A DNA stretch of 64,000 nucleotides from JBGNFV01 sp049645705 (lineage in GTDB: Bacteria; Bacteroidota; Bacteroidia; Cytophagales; Cyclobacteriaceae), in the NCBI GenBank assembly GCA_049645705.1, contig JBARUK010000036.1, positions 109,846 through 173,845 on the forward strand, given 5' to 3'. How positions within the stretch are numbered: position 1 is the first letter of the stretch; every line of letters starts with the position of its first letter. The position numbers were made by a program, and so were the translations under genes. Shown in pieces: positions 9,013-18,172 of this stretch. Below the pieces are notes generated by a model. It had not been told where the DNA came from and made no database searches. It saw nothing but the letters and a program-made list of their open reading frames with translations.

Positions 9013-9885
9013 TTATCTGAGTGTGATATTAAATGTCTTCTCACCTATCGTTACAGCTCCTACCCTGTCACATGGCTGCCCGCCTATCGGGTCATAGTCC
9101 AGTATCCAGGTAAGGCCGTTCTCATTCTCATAGGCTACCCTGCCATCTATAAAAGTTCTGCCACAGCCTCTTTCCGTTATACGTATCAGGGGCTCGGTTA
9201 TGGTAAGAGTATAGGCTACACCCTGCTTATTAGTACCTGCCGATGTACCCGTAACGCTGATCTTATCATCGAATGGGTTTCGTGGAGTATCCACCCCACT
9301 TATCACAGATATCGTACGGTTACTGTTCCAGCTTACCGTACCTGCTCTATTTGTAAAAGATGCACCGGTCACTATTACATTAAACTCAGGTACAGTTTCT
9401 GTTTCGGTCACATTTGTGATCGCTTTGGTACCCGTGAGCAGGTTATCGTTTATATGATAGTTCTCCAGGGTCACAGTCCGGGTGGCTCCGGGTTCTTTTT
9501 TCCTGCCATTGTAGTCTACTATGATTATGCCTCTGCGATACAGCCCGTCTTTACCCAGGCAGTTCTCCTCACCAAAATCAATGATCACCTGGCTGTTGTC
9601 TTCATCGTGAGACACAGTAGCGCATTCAGCCAGTATGCGATGCTCCCTTTGTTCTGTACGGCCGCCATTAAGGCTTTCGCTCAGAATAGCCATCTCGTCC
9701 TCTACCAATTCAAATACAGACTCCAGTTCACTTTCTCCATCAGCCTGGATACCTGTACTCGATACTTCTGTTTCAATTTCGTCTGCCTGGCTGATGTCTT
9801 CAGCATCGTCCTGGCAAGATGTTAGCCCTATTCCGGCTATCATCATACCAGCAATAGCTACACGTGTTGTTCTCAGGTTTTTCAT
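9013..9885 (-). CDS. Secreted lipoprotein of unknown function
   Basis: A 290-residue protein with a lipobox-type signal (IAGIGLTSC, Cys about 24), an acidic Asp/Glu-rich linker, and a beta-rich C-terminal region. Features such as CATVSHDEDNSQVIIDFGEENC, GRTFIDGRVAYENENG and a final GEKTFNITLR recall a group of Bacteroidota lipoproteins annotated only as hypothetical. Two cysteine pairs could form disulfides in the periplasm. It is the first gene of a two-gene minus-strand unit with the Spy-like protein and is transcribed away from an ECF sigma factor about 210 bp upstream, which may control it. Confidence 0.7.
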   Translation of the reverse strand: MKNLRTTRVAIAGMMIAGIGLTSCQDDAEDISQADEIETEVSSTGIQADGESELESVFELVEDEMAILSESLNGGRTEQREHRILAECATVSHDEDNSQVIIDFGEENCLGKDGLYRRGIIIVDYNGRKKEPGATRTVTLENYHINDNLLTGTKAITNVTETETVPEFNVIVTGASFTNRAGTVSWNSNRTISVISGVDTPRNPFDDKISVTGTSAGTNKQGVAYTLTITEPLIRITERGCGRTFIDGRVAYENENGLTWILDYDPIGGQPCDRVGAVTIGEKTFNITLR

Positions 9886-10094
9886 GGTTCATTCACTTTT
9901 TTTTCAAAATATGACCCTTAGACTATGATCCGAAGAGCGGGTTTAATGGTAGGGTTAAAATTTTTGGAAATATTATTCCTGACTGCATTTTTACACCTTA
10001 GTAATACAGACCCCTAAAGTTTTTTTGGTAAAATTTTATCAGCCGGTTAAACCTTACCCTACCGGACAGGTCTAAGAAGCAAACAATACGGTAC

Positions 10095-10634
10095 TTGGAA
10101 GACAAGGAACTTGTACGCAGATTAAAGAATAGCCAAAGCCGTAACCATGCTTTTCAGCAACTGGTAACCAAATACCAGGAGCGGATCTATTGGCATGTGC
10201 GGAAAATGGTCATCGACCATGACGATGCTGATGACCTGGTACAGGATATCTTTGTGAAAGTGTGGAAGAACCTGGATAAGTTCAGAGAGGATAGTAACCT
10301 GTATACATGGCTCTACCGTATTGCCACCAATGAGTGCCTCACCTTTCTTAATAAAAAGAAGAAACGTTATTTTCTGCCCATAGGTACCGGTGAGGGCGAA
10401 CTGGATCTGAAGCTGGAAAGTGATCCGCTTATATCCGGAGACGAGGTAAGTATGAAGTTACAGAAAGCACTGCTCCGGCTACCAGACAAACAGAGGCTTG
10501 TGTTTAATATGCGGTACTTTGATGACATAGGGTACGAAGATATGGCCGCCATAACCGATACCAGCGTAGGAGCGCTAAAGGCCAGCTACCACCATGCTGT
10601 AAAAAAAATAGAAGATTTTATACGAAGTCATTAA
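10095..10634 (+). CDS. ECF-type RNA polymerase sigma factor
   Basis: A 179-residue sigma-70 family protein. Region 2 is seen as WHVRKMVIDHDDADDLVQDIFVKVWKN and region 4 as LPDKQRLVFNMRYFDDIGYEDMA followed by a recognition helix. The start appears to be TTG at 10095 (MEDKELVRRLK), since no ATG in frame gives a sensible N-terminus. It is followed 30 bp later by a membrane-anchored protein and then a Spy-like protein, the arrangement of an extracytoplasmic stress response unit. The divergent lipoprotein and Spy-like genes are candidate targets by position only. Confidence 0.92.
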   Translation: MEDKELVRRLKNSQSRNHAFQQLVTKYQERIYWHVRKMVIDHDDADDLVQDIFVKVWKNLDKFREDSNLYTWLYRIATNECLTFLNKKKKRYFLPIGTGEGELDLKLESDPLISGDEVSMKLQKALLRLPDKQRLVFNMRYFDDIGYEDMAAITDTSVGALKASYHHAVKKIEDFIRSH

Positions 10635-10664
10635 ACCCGAAGGGATATTGATAGTCAAAGCATT

Positions 10665-11135
10665 ATGAAACCAGAACATCCATACAGTGATAATAAGGAG
10701 AAGAAACTCGAAGGACACGACGGGTCTGCCCCGTTTCATGTGCCGGAAGGTTACTTTACGTCCCTTCAGGATCGTATAATGGATAAAGTGGGAGAAGAGC
10801 CCTCAGCAAATATGCCTGCAAAGAAAGGGCGGCTTACGCATATCGCTCGATTTGTCATTCCGGCACTGGCGGCCTCGCTGCTGGCTATCGCCCTCTGGGT
10901 ATGGCAGATAGGCGATGCGTCTGAACAGCCGGGCAGCGAAGCTCTTCTGGCAGGACTTACCGACCAGGAAATGATAGACTACCTGAATGATAGCAGCCTG
11001 GATGTGGAAGAAATAGCCTATGAAGTTCCGGATGTAGTGCCCGAAGAGGTAGAGATACTTCCCGACGCCGGAGAGATCCCTGACGACATCTGGGAAGAAG
11101 AAATTTTGTATGGAGACTTATACGATGTGATCTGA
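10665..11135 (+). CDS. Membrane-anchored partner of the sigma factor, putative anti-sigma
   Basis: A 156-residue protein with a cytoplasmic N-terminus containing FHVPEGYFTSLQDRI, a motif often seen in the proteins encoded directly after ECF sigma factors in Bacteroidota, one membrane helix (residues about 63-82, VIPALAASLLAIALWVW) and a very acidic periplasmic tail rich in Glu, Asp and Val-Pro. No zinc-binding anti-sigma His-Cys-Cys motif is present, so the anti-sigma role is inferred from position and topology only. It ends 6 bp before the Spy-like gene. Confidence 0.7.
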   Translation: MKPEHPYSDNKEKKLEGHDGSAPFHVPEGYFTSLQDRIMDKVGEEPSANMPAKKGRLTHIARFVIPALAASLLAIALWVWQIGDASEQPGSEALLAGLTDQEMIDYLNDSSLDVEEIAYEVPDVVPEEVEILPDAGEIPDDIWEEEILYGDLYDVI

Positions 11136-11141
11136 TAAAAT

Positions 11142-11582
11142 ATGAAAAGACTTGTACTTATAACCCTTTTACTCATTACGGCCACTACTGCCTTCAGCCA
11201 GCGCCGCGGCGGTGGTGAAAGCAGAGAAAAACTGGAAGCGGCACGTATTGCCATAATTACAGAAAGACTTTCTCTTACGCCTGAGCAGGCCCAGAGATTC
11301 TGGCCCGTATTCAATGAGTTTGAAGAAAAACGGAAGACACTGCGGAGAAGCATGATGGAATCCAAACGTAACCTGGATCCGGGAAATGTAAGCGATGCTG
11401 AGGCGGAAAAGCTTTTGGACAAATGGATAGAAACCAGGCAGACTGAAGTAAAGCTGGAAGCCGACTACCTGGAAAAATTTAAAAGTATCCTGTCTTCAAA
11501 ACAGGTGCTGGCCCTTATATCTGTAGAGGACGAACTGCGCAGACGCTTACTGCGCAGGTTAAACGAACGGCGGGGCGGCTGA
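11142..11582 (+). CDS. Spy/CpxP-like periplasmic protein
   Basis: A 146-residue protein with a signal peptide (residues 1-19, ending AFSQ) and a helical body. ERLSLTPEQAQRFWPVFNEFEEKRKTL carries the LTPEQ motif of the Spy/CpxP family, and the C-terminal half ends in an Arg-rich helix. It is the last gene of the sigma factor operon and is closed by a terminator. Family members bind unfolded envelope proteins or sense metals such as zinc; here the genetic link to an ECF sigma factor and membrane partner suggests envelope-stress function. Confidence 0.8.
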   Translation: MKRLVLITLLLITATTAFSQRRGGGESREKLEAARIAIITERLSLTPEQAQRFWPVFNEFEEKRKTLRRSMMESKRNLDPGNVSDAEAEKLLDKWIETRQTEVKLEADYLEKFKSILSSKQVLALISVEDELRRRLLRRLNERRGG

Positions 11583-11610
11583 TAGCATACCGCCTGCGCC
11601 ACCAGTATAC

Positions 11611-11647
11611 AGCCACTTACCTGCACCTCAGGAAGTGGCTTTTTTTA
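11611..11647 (+). terminator. Rho-independent terminator after the sigma factor operon
   Basis: AGCCACTT pairs with AAGTGGCT, and inner CCTG/CAGG bases extend the stem. It is followed directly by seven T residues. It separates the sigma operon from xseA. Confidence 0.9.
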
Positions 11648-11718
11648 TGATCTCGCCTTACCAAAAGAATATGCCCTGCCTCTCGTAATTACTTATCAAA
11701 ATCATTTATTTTGGCGAA

Positions 11719-13032
11719 ATGGAGTCTCGCCTCACATTATTCGAACTTAACCGGCTGGTTAGAAACACCCTGGATGCCAACCTGGAGCCGGGCTATTGGA
11801 TAGTAGCCGAGATAGGCGAGCTACGGATGAACCAGCGTGGCCACTGCTACATGGAACTGGTAGAGAAGGAGAACGATGAAATAAAAGCTAAGATCCGGGC
11901 CAATATATGGGCATATACCTACCGTAATATCTGCGGATGGTTTGAGTCTGTGACTGGCAAAAGCCTGGAGCCCGGCATGAAAATACTGGCTTTCGTAAAA
12001 GTGCAGTTTCACGAACTGTATAGTATCAGCCTCAACGTTCGCGACATCGACCCCCAGTTTACCCTGGGCGAACGTGCACGCCGTAAGCAGGAGATCGTGA
12101 AGCAACTGCAGGAAGAAGGGGTGTACGATATGAACCGCCAGCTACCCCTGCCGCTGGTACCTCAGCGACTGGCAGTTATCAGTTCACCTACTGCCGCCGG
12201 GTTCGGTGATTTTATTCATCAGTTAGAAAATAACCGTAACGGATACAACTTTGAGATAGTCCTGTTCCAGGCCCTTATGCAGGGTGACAAAGCATCTGCC
12301 GCTATAGTCAGTGCCATGCATAATGTCTATAACCAGGCCGAATCCTTCGATGCCCTGGTCATCATACGGGGCGGTGGTAGCCAGGTAGACCTGGACTGCT
12401 TCGACTCCTACGAGGTAGCCTCTCACCTGGCCCAGTTTCCTTTGCCCGTCTTTACCGGTATAGGGCATGAGCGTGATGAGACCATCGCCGACATGGTAGC
12501 CCATACCAAACTCAAGACGCCAACAGCCGTGGCCGAATTTTTACTAAATGGCATCTCAGAATTTGAAAGCAGGCTGAACCTGGCCCTTAAAAAGCTGATG
12601 CAGGCTTCTTCCGATATAATCTACAAGGCCCGCAGACAAACAGACAGGCTATCCTCTGCCCTCAATATGGGGGTTCGCGAAAAGCTTCGCACCGCGGCTT
12701 TTAAGCTGGACATGGCTGAAAAAGACCTGCACACCCTGTCTTACACCAGGCTGGAAAGAGCCGCCGACCAGCTTTCCGGACTGGAAACCCGTCTGAGAAC
12801 CCTTTCCCAAAACAGGCTGCGGACGGAAAAGGACAAAGTAAATTACCTGGAAAAAGCTGTTACCCTGCAGCACCCTGACCGCTTGCTGGAAAAAGGGTAT
12901 ACGCTGACCCTCCGCGAAGGAAAGATCATTAAAAAGGCCGATGATCTGAAACCTGGTGATCAAATAGAAACACGGGGTGGCGACTTTATACTATCGAGTA
13001 CACTGGATAACGTAAAAAATGGAAAATCCTGA
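11719..13032 (+). CDS. xseA: Exodeoxyribonuclease VII large subunit
   Basis: The 437-residue product catalyses single-strand DNA degradation in both directions, in complex with several copies of XseB. An N-terminal OB-fold (residues about 5-110, with GYWIVAEIGELR and GHCYMELVEK), the catalytic domain (AVISSPTAAGFGDFIHQL, IIRGGGSQVDLDCFD, FTGIGHERDETIADMVAHTKLKTPTAVAEF) and the long C-terminal helical region are all present and of normal length. The stop overlaps the start of xseB by 14 bp, so translation of the two is coupled. Confidence 0.97.
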   Translation: MESRLTLFELNRLVRNTLDANLEPGYWIVAEIGELRMNQRGHCYMELVEKENDEIKAKIRANIWAYTYRNICGWFESVTGKSLEPGMKILAFVKVQFHELYSISLNVRDIDPQFTLGERARRKQEIVKQLQEEGVYDMNRQLPLPLVPQRLAVISSPTAAGFGDFIHQLENNRNGYNFEIVLFQALMQGDKASAAIVSAMHNVYNQAESFDALVIIRGGGSQVDLDCFDSYEVASHLAQFPLPVFTGIGHERDETIADMVAHTKLKTPTAVAEFLLNGISEFESRLNLALKKLMQASSDIIYKARRQTDRLSSALNMGVREKLRTAAFKLDMAEKDLHTLSYTRLERAADQLSGLETRLRTLSQNRLRTEKDKVNYLEKAVTLQHPDRLLEKGYTLTLREGKIIKKADDLKPGDQIETRGGDFILSSTLDNVKNGKS

Positions 13033-13249
13033 AAACCTGCCCTACGGGGATGCTATAGAAGAGGTAGAAAGTATTCTACAGCAAATAGAAGCCAGAGACC
13101 TGGACATAGACGAGCTTTCCGGCAATGTGAACCGCGCACTGGCATTGATCAGAGTCTGCAAAGCCAAACTACGGAAAACGGAAGAAGAGCTGGAAAAAGC
13201 CCTGAGCGATGAAGATCAGGATAACACCCGCCCCTCCGCTCAGGAATAA
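13019..13249 (+). CDS. xseB: Exodeoxyribonuclease VII small subunit
   Basis: A 76-residue acidic helical protein with the XseB pattern: YGDAIEEVESILQQIEARDLDIDELSGNV and a second helix with CKAKLRKTEEELEKAL. It overlaps the end of xseA, as is common. It binds the coiled-coil stalk of XseA. The next gene starts 40 bp later and could be read from the same transcript. Confidence 0.95.
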   Translation: MENPENLPYGDAIEEVESILQQIEARDLDIDELSGNVNRALALIRVCKAKLRKTEEELEKALSDEDQDNTRPSAQE

Positions 13250-13289
13250 TTCATATCTTCATCCGCCAACTCATTCAAGCGCTGTTATC

Positions 13290-15494
13290 ATGCTATACCG
13301 TAGACTCACCTACTTCCTGTTTGCTCTTTTACTCACTGTTGCCTGCCTGTCCTGCTCAGATGACGATGACGGTGAGCAAAATGAATCACCGGCAGCAGAG
13401 CTGCCAAAGCTACCCTCACCTCCCGTAGCTACCCGACAAACGGACACCCTTCAGATGTTTGACACCGTACTGTACGATCATTACGCATGGCTCAGAGACA
13501 AGAAAGACCCACAGGTCATCGCCTACCTGGAGGAGGAAAATGCTTACGCCGACAGCCTGATGAGAGGCACGGAAGATCTGCAGTCTACACTATATGAAGA
13601 AATGCGTGGCCGTATACAGGAAGATGAGCAACAGCCCCCTGTACGAAATGACGGGTACCTGTACTATAACCGCTACGAGGAGGGAAAAGAGTACGCCATC
13701 CACTGCAGGAAGAAAGGCAGCATGTCTGCGGAAGAAGAGATCTTACTGGATGAAAACAAGCTGGCCGACGGTCAGGACTACTTCCGGCTGGGTCAGTTCG
13801 ATGTAAGCCCGGACCACACGCATCTGGCCTATTCGGTAGACCTTACCGGCAATGAGATCTTCACCATGTTTGTAAAAGATCTGCAAAATGACTCTATGCT
13901 GGCCGACAGCATTCCCGGACTAAGCTGGTCACTTAGCTGGGCTGGTGACAGTAAGACCTTGTTCTACAGTGTACAGGATGAGGCAAAACGACCTTTCAAA
14001 ATATTCAGGCATGCTGTAGGCACTATTTACAGTGATGATAAGCAGGTGTACCACGAGGCAGACGAACGCTTTTTTGTAGATATAAACCTTTCTAAATCAG
14101 AAGACTATGTCATCATATCATCTGAGAGTCAGGTCACATCTGAGGTCCGGTTGCTGCGGGCGGATGAGCCCTTTGGCGAACCATCACTCTTTGCACCACG
14201 TGAGCAGGGGGTGAAGTACTCAGTTATGCCTCATGAAGGTACTTTCTTCATAGTCACCAATGCAGATGCCGTAAACTATAAGCTTATGCAGGCGGCTGAA
14301 GGGCAGACAGCCCGCCGCGACTGGCAGGAAGTTATCGGTCACCGTAAGGACGTAACCATAGAAAATGCCGAAGCTTTTAAAGACTACATAGCCGTTTATG
14401 AGCGGGAGAAAGGTATGCAGCGCATAGGCATTCTGCCTGTCTCAAACCCACGTGAAGCACACTACATCACATTTGATGAGGATGTCTACTCCCTGTCACG
14501 CGAACCCAACCGGGAGTTCAGCAGCGATACCATACGCTTCGGGTACCGCTCACTCATCATGCCCTATACAGTCTATGACTACAGCGTATCTGCCCAAAAC
14601 AAAAAGCTCGTCCATCGTGAGGAGGTGCCCAGTTATGACCCCAACGTCTATGATAGTAAGCGGGTGATAGCTATGGCAGATGACGGAACCGAGATACCCG
14701 TATCCATGGTCTATAAAAAAGGCCTGAACCTTAATGCCTCCAACCCTCTTTTGCTGTACGGCTACGGAAGTTATGGCTCAGTCACCAGGCTCAGCTTTTC
14801 TTCTAACCGGGTCAGCCTTCTGGACCGCGGAATGGTGTTTGCCATAGCCCATATACGCGGTAGCGGAGATATGGGCGAATCATGGTACCAGGACGGTAAA
14901 CTGCTGAAGAAAATAAACACCTTCACTGACTTCATCAACTGTGCCGAATACCTTGTTGATCGGGGCTATACTTCTCCTGACAAGCTGGTCGCCAATGGCA
15001 GAAGTGCCGGTGGGTTGCTGATGGGCGCGGTCGCCAATATGCGCCCCGACCTGTTTCAGTTGGTGATGGCAGAAGTACCCTTCGTAGACGTTATCAATAC
15101 CATGCTGGATCCCAACCTGCCACTGACTGTAATAGAATACGAAGAATGGGGTAATCCTAACAAGCAGGAGTACTTCGAGTACATGATGACTTACTCTCCT
15201 TACAATAATATTAAAGAACAGGAATATCCCAATATGCTGTTTACAGGGGGGCTAAACGATCCCAGGGTAGGCTACTGGGAACCGGCAAAGATGGCCGTGG
15301 CCGTTCGTGAGGCCAATACAGGCGATAACCTGATCATGTTAAGGACTAACATGGCATCAGGTCACTCCGGTGCATCAGGCAGGTTTTCCTATCTGAATGA
15401 GATTGCCTACAAGTATGCATTGATCATTGACCTTCTGGGAATGGAAGAGCGTGTGGAGCAGTCGGCAGAAGGGCTGGCCTACGATAACAGGTGA
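13290..15494 (+). CDS. S9 family prolyl oligopeptidase, lipoprotein
   Basis: A 734-residue serine peptidase. I chose ATG 13290 because it gives a clear lipoprotein signal (LLLTVACLSC, then Asp-rich linker); an in-frame ATG at 13209 inside xseB would bury it. An N-terminal seven-bladed propeller region (YAWLRDKKDPQVIAYLEEEN, FRLGQFDVSPDHTHLAYS) precedes an alpha/beta hydrolase domain. The catalytic triad is visible: Ser 572 in GRSAGG, Asp 657 in GGLNDPRV and His 692 in SGHSGASG. It resembles protease II/oligopeptidase B, which cleaves short peptides after basic residues, but here it should sit in the periplasm or on the outer membrane. Confidence 0.93.
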   Translation: MLYRRLTYFLFALLLTVACLSCSDDDDGEQNESPAAELPKLPSPPVATRQTDTLQMFDTVLYDHYAWLRDKKDPQVIAYLEEENAYADSLMRGTEDLQSTLYEEMRGRIQEDEQQPPVRNDGYLYYNRYEEGKEYAIHCRKKGSMSAEEEILLDENKLADGQDYFRLGQFDVSPDHTHLAYSVDLTGNEIFTMFVKDLQNDSMLADSIPGLSWSLSWAGDSKTLFYSVQDEAKRPFKIFRHAVGTIYSDDKQVYHEADERFFVDINLSKSEDYVIISSESQVTSEVRLLRADEPFGEPSLFAPREQGVKYSVMPHEGTFFIVTNADAVNYKLMQAAEGQTARRDWQEVIGHRKDVTIENAEAFKDYIAVYEREKGMQRIGILPVSNPREAHYITFDEDVYSLSREPNREFSSDTIRFGYRSLIMPYTVYDYSVSAQNKKLVHREEVPSYDPNVYDSKRVIAMADDGTEIPVSMVYKKGLNLNASNPLLLYGYGSYGSVTRLSFSSNRVSLLDRGMVFAIAHIRGSGDMGESWYQDGKLLKKINTFTDFINCAEYLVDRGYTSPDKLVANGRSAGGLLMGAVANMRPDLFQLVMAEVPFVDVINTMLDPNLPLTVIEYEEWGNPNKQEYFEYMMTYSPYNNIKEQEYPNMLFTGGLNDPRVGYWEPAKMAVAVREANTGDNLIMLRTNMASGHSGASGRFSYLNEIAYKYALIIDLLGMEERVEQSAEGLAYDNR

Positions 15495-15539
15495 GCGTAA
15501 AGATATAATACATCTTTACCCACCAACTCTAAAATGAAG

Positions 15540-15567
15540 AGAGGCTGGTTAAATAAGAGCAGCCTCT
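15540..15567. repeat. Inverted repeat downstream of the S9 peptidase
   Basis: AGAGGCTG and CAGCCTCT form a perfect 8-bp stem with a 12-base loop 46 bp after the peptidase stop. The plus-strand side lacks a T-run, but it may still act as a terminator. Confidence 0.5.
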
Positions 15568-15681
15568 CATAACAGCGGGATATAAAGTTACCACAGCATC
15601 CCAACTGCTTGTCCTTTATATAAGATGGGATAAACGCCTAAACTATCCGGGAACAGCACCTTAACCTAAATTTCAGAAGGG

Positions 15682-15879
15682 TTAGGCGGCAGAAGAGAGC
15701 TGACGTACGTTATACTTTCTGTCATGTCCGTACGTGTCAATAACCCATTGCCTTAACTCGCGGAATTCATTGGCGCAGAGGTATCCCCGGCTTTTCCTGT
15801 ACTCTTTCCAGAAGAGCCTTTTATCAAAAGAAACTTTGGTTAGGATAACCTTGCAATAATCAAACATAGATGTCTTCAT
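15682..15879 (-). CDS. Small conserved-looking protein
   Basis: A 65-residue protein starting MKTSMFDYCKVILTKVSFDKRLFWKEY-type sequence, with mixed charged helices and no signal peptide. From memory, short proteins beginning MKTSMFDY with a similar VSFD...LF core recur in Cytophagales genomes; I could not check this. Codon usage looks normal and the start is an ATG with AT-rich upstream DNA. Function unknown. Confidence 0.6.
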   Translation of the reverse strand: MKTSMFDYCKVILTKVSFDKRLFWKEYRKSRGYLCANEFRELRQWVIDTYGHDRKYNVRQLSSAA

Positions 15880-15929
15880 TGATATTCGAATTTAAAATGG
15901 AAAATAGTCAGGAATCGAATACCAGGTAT

Positions 15930-16217
15930 CTAACAGAGAAGTGAGCAGTGGAAGATGTACCTAGGGTACTTCTTATAAATTTGTACGCTGTAGTTATTGT
16001 CAGTGATGTCAATGGGTGCGACATCATAAGTATACATTATGAAAACGGAGACTTTACGAGATTGGCGGCTTTTACTATTCAGCCGCTCATTAGCAGTAAA
16101 AATAACTTCGGCCGTTTTTATTTCCTCAGCCTCTTTAGTTAGCACACCAATTGTGTTCTGAGTCTGAAGGATCAGGCCCAGAATCAGTAAAAAAGATAGG
16201 TAAGGTATAGCTCTCAT
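15930..16217 (-). CDS. Possible small secreted protein
   Basis: A 95-residue frame beginning MRAIPYLSFLLILGLILQ, which looks like a signal peptide or membrane anchor, followed by a polar region and a Tyr-rich end (IYKKYPRYIFHCSLLC). I chose ATG 16217; an ATG seven codons upstream is possible. No family recognised. The reading frame has plausible codon use but the ORF is short, so it may be spurious. A dyad CAAATCT-N5-AGATTTG (16236-16254) lies just upstream of the start. Confidence 0.4.
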   Translation of the reverse strand: MRAIPYLSFLLILGLILQTQNTIGVLTKEAEEIKTAEVIFTANERLNSKSRQSRKVSVFIMYTYDVAPIDITDNNYSVQIYKKYPRYIFHCSLLC

Positions 16218-16313
16218 AAACGATACTATTACTATCAAATCTTTACGAGATTTGTATCATAATGTTTTGAGGGATAAGCAGTTTTTTGCTATACACACTA
16301 TTCCCGAATCACC

Positions 16314-17231
16314 CTAAACATTCTTTTTTATAGGCTTCTGTTTGATCTTCAATGGTGAAAGCTTTTTTAGTTCTTTACCGCTCAGATATTTTCTGAGCAT
16401 TCCACCTTTGACCCTGTTAATAGGAAATTCAATAACAAAAGCTTCAACATCTATTGAATCTATGATATTATAAGCTTTTTTTGAATCAATTCGATTGATG
16501 ACCGTATGAATGATCTCCAGGTTATCTTTTTCACCAGTACTTCCGAAGCCTTTCAGACCATTGTATACCGTCATTCCTTGGCCTACCTTCCTGCTTAGGG
16601 TTTCCTGTACTTCTTTAGATTTGACTGTCACGATCATCAGACCTATATAATCTTCGAACCCCTCCAGTATCAAGTCTATGGTTTTGGCAGTTATTAAATA
16701 GGTCAATACCGAATACATGGCTACCTCTAGAGAAAACAGAACACCTGTAAGCATAAATAATACAATGTTAAAGTACAGTATGATCGTACCTATTGATATA
16801 CCTGCTTTATTGTTAATAAAAAGCCCGAGAATTTCGGACCCATCCAGCACAGACCCGTTCTTTATTGCCAGGCCTATGCCAGCTCCAAGAAATAGCCCCC
16901 CGAAAATGGATATTAATAATTTGTCTTCTGTGACTGAAGCGAAGTTTTCGAAGTGAATGATAAGGGAAAGTATAAGTACCGAAACAATCGACTTTAAAAG
17001 CACTTTCCTGGAAATAGTAAACCATCCAAGTACAAAGAAGGGAATACTTATAATAGGAAGGATGTAGGATATTTCTATCGACGTGAGCTTGCTTACCAAG
17101 ATAGATATCCCCGTTACCCCTCCATCCAGAAAGCCATTGGGCAGAAGAAAAACCTTGAGGCCTATACTGGCCAGAAAAATGGCGATTGCTAATTGAAAAA
17201 TTTCCCTGAAAATACTGATTGTTAACCTCAT
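16314..17231 (-). CDS. YitT family membrane protein (DUF161/DUF2179)
   Basis: A 305-residue protein with five or six membrane helices (for example GLKVFLLPNGFLDGGVTGIS and GLFLGAGIGLAIKNGSVLDG) and a soluble C-terminal DUF2179 domain (residues about 220-285, with GMTVYNGLKGFGS and VEAFVIEFPINRVKGG). The length and domain order match the family. I chose ATG 17231 over TTG 17240. The function of YitT proteins is poorly known. It is 55 bp downstream of a TetR gene on the same strand and may be co-transcribed or controlled by it. Confidence 0.92.
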   Translation of the reverse strand: MRLTISIFREIFQLAIAIFLASIGLKVFLLPNGFLDGGVTGISILVSKLTSIEISYILPIISIPFFVLGWFTISRKVLLKSIVSVLILSLIIHFENFASVTEDKLLISIFGGLFLGAGIGLAIKNGSVLDGSEILGLFINNKAGISIGTIILYFNIVLFMLTGVLFSLEVAMYSVLTYLITAKTIDLILEGFEDYIGLMIVTVKSKEVQETLSRKVGQGMTVYNGLKGFGSTGEKDNLEIIHTVINRIDSKKAYNIIDSIDVEAFVIEFPINRVKGGMLRKYLSGKELKKLSPLKIKQKPIKKNV

Positions 17232-17286
17232 GTTTGACAATATAGGATCTTACCTGAAAATACTTTCGGTGAAACTAGTAAGTCTC

Positions 17287-17943
17287 TTATGTACCGTTTG
17301 GTTTGCTCTGTATGCTAACAGGCAGTTGGTTCTTCACTTCATCAATCAGTATACCCTGGAATATAACTCTTATGATCTGGTCAAAAATACCGCCAGTGGT
17401 ACCGGGAATGCCTTCCCTGATATGAAGAGGTAGCTGACTAAGAAACCGGGGGTCAAGAAGGTACTCGATAGCACAGGAATAAAGCGCTATAATCACCGGA
17501 CGGTCTATGTCCTTTCTGACGTAGCCATCTCTCATACCTTCTGCTATCAACCGGTCGAACCGGTCGAATGCCGCTACGCGTTTGTAGTTTTCCAGCCTTT
17601 CCCACATTACTGGCAGGTGCATCTGAATATCGTGCAGCAATACATTACTTATCTGGTTCATAGCTTTACCCAGGTAAGAAAGAAATGCCTGAAGCTTTTC
17701 CGTAAAGGGTAGAGAACTATCGTTTAGTATATCTTCGATCTTACCTGATACCAGGGTTTCAAAATCCCCGATGATAGCCTCCAGGAGTTCCTGCTTGCCA
17801 GAATAGAATTGATACAGCGTCTTTTTACTCATACTCAGGTTTGTTGCTATGTCATGCATAGTAACCGAGGTAAACCCTTCGGCATAGAAAAGTGATCGCG
17901 CTGTTTCTTTGATCTTCTGTTTACGACTATCCTTTCTAACCAT
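17287..17943 (-). CDS. TetR/AcrR family transcriptional regulator
   Basis: A 218-residue regulator with a TetR helix-turn-helix at the N-terminus (SLFYAEGFTSVTMHDIATNLSMSKKTLYQFYSGKQELL) and a helical ligand domain. It is a clear paralogue of the TetR protein at 36899-37507: both share MSKKTLY, DGYVRKDI/KGYVRKDI and the same C-terminal helix spacing. A dyad upstream is a candidate self-operator. The neighbouring YitT gene is a possible target; the ligand is unknown. Confidence 0.93.
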   Translation of the reverse strand: MVRKDSRKQKIKETARSLFYAEGFTSVTMHDIATNLSMSKKTLYQFYSGKQELLEAIIGDFETLVSGKIEDILNDSSLPFTEKLQAFLSYLGKAMNQISNVLLHDIQMHLPVMWERLENYKRVAAFDRFDRLIAEGMRDGYVRKDIDRPVIIALYSCAIEYLLDPRFLSQLPLHIREGIPGTTGGIFDQIIRVIFQGILIDEVKNQLPVSIQSKPNGT

Positions 17944-17965
17944 TTTATTTGTTAAAACGCCTTTT

Positions 17966-17993
17966 TTCGGATTCAGTCAACTGATATTCCGAA
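17966..17993. promoter_or_regulatory. Dyad upstream of tetR, candidate operator
   Basis: TTCGGA-T-TCAGT-CA-ACTGA-TAT-TCCGAA: two nested inverted arms of six and five bases, 22 bp before the tetR ATG. The position and 28-bp size suit TetR autoregulation. The spacers are unequal (one and three bases), which weakens it. Confidence 0.45.
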
Positions 17994-18172
17994 TTGTATT
18001 TTTATTGACAATCAAATATAATTACCCCTTCAGGCTACCAAAACCTACCTGACATCTTCTAAAATAGAAATATTTTCCACTTTGAAATTGTTTTAAAGCT
18101 TTCTTACAACTTTTCCCACCCTGCTTTACATTACTAATTTCAGCATCAAAGATCAGGGCATCCTATATCTGA

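Noticed and set aside
13209..13289. Longer start for the S9 peptidase
   Set aside because: It overlaps xseB and would push the clear lipoprotein signal to an internal position.
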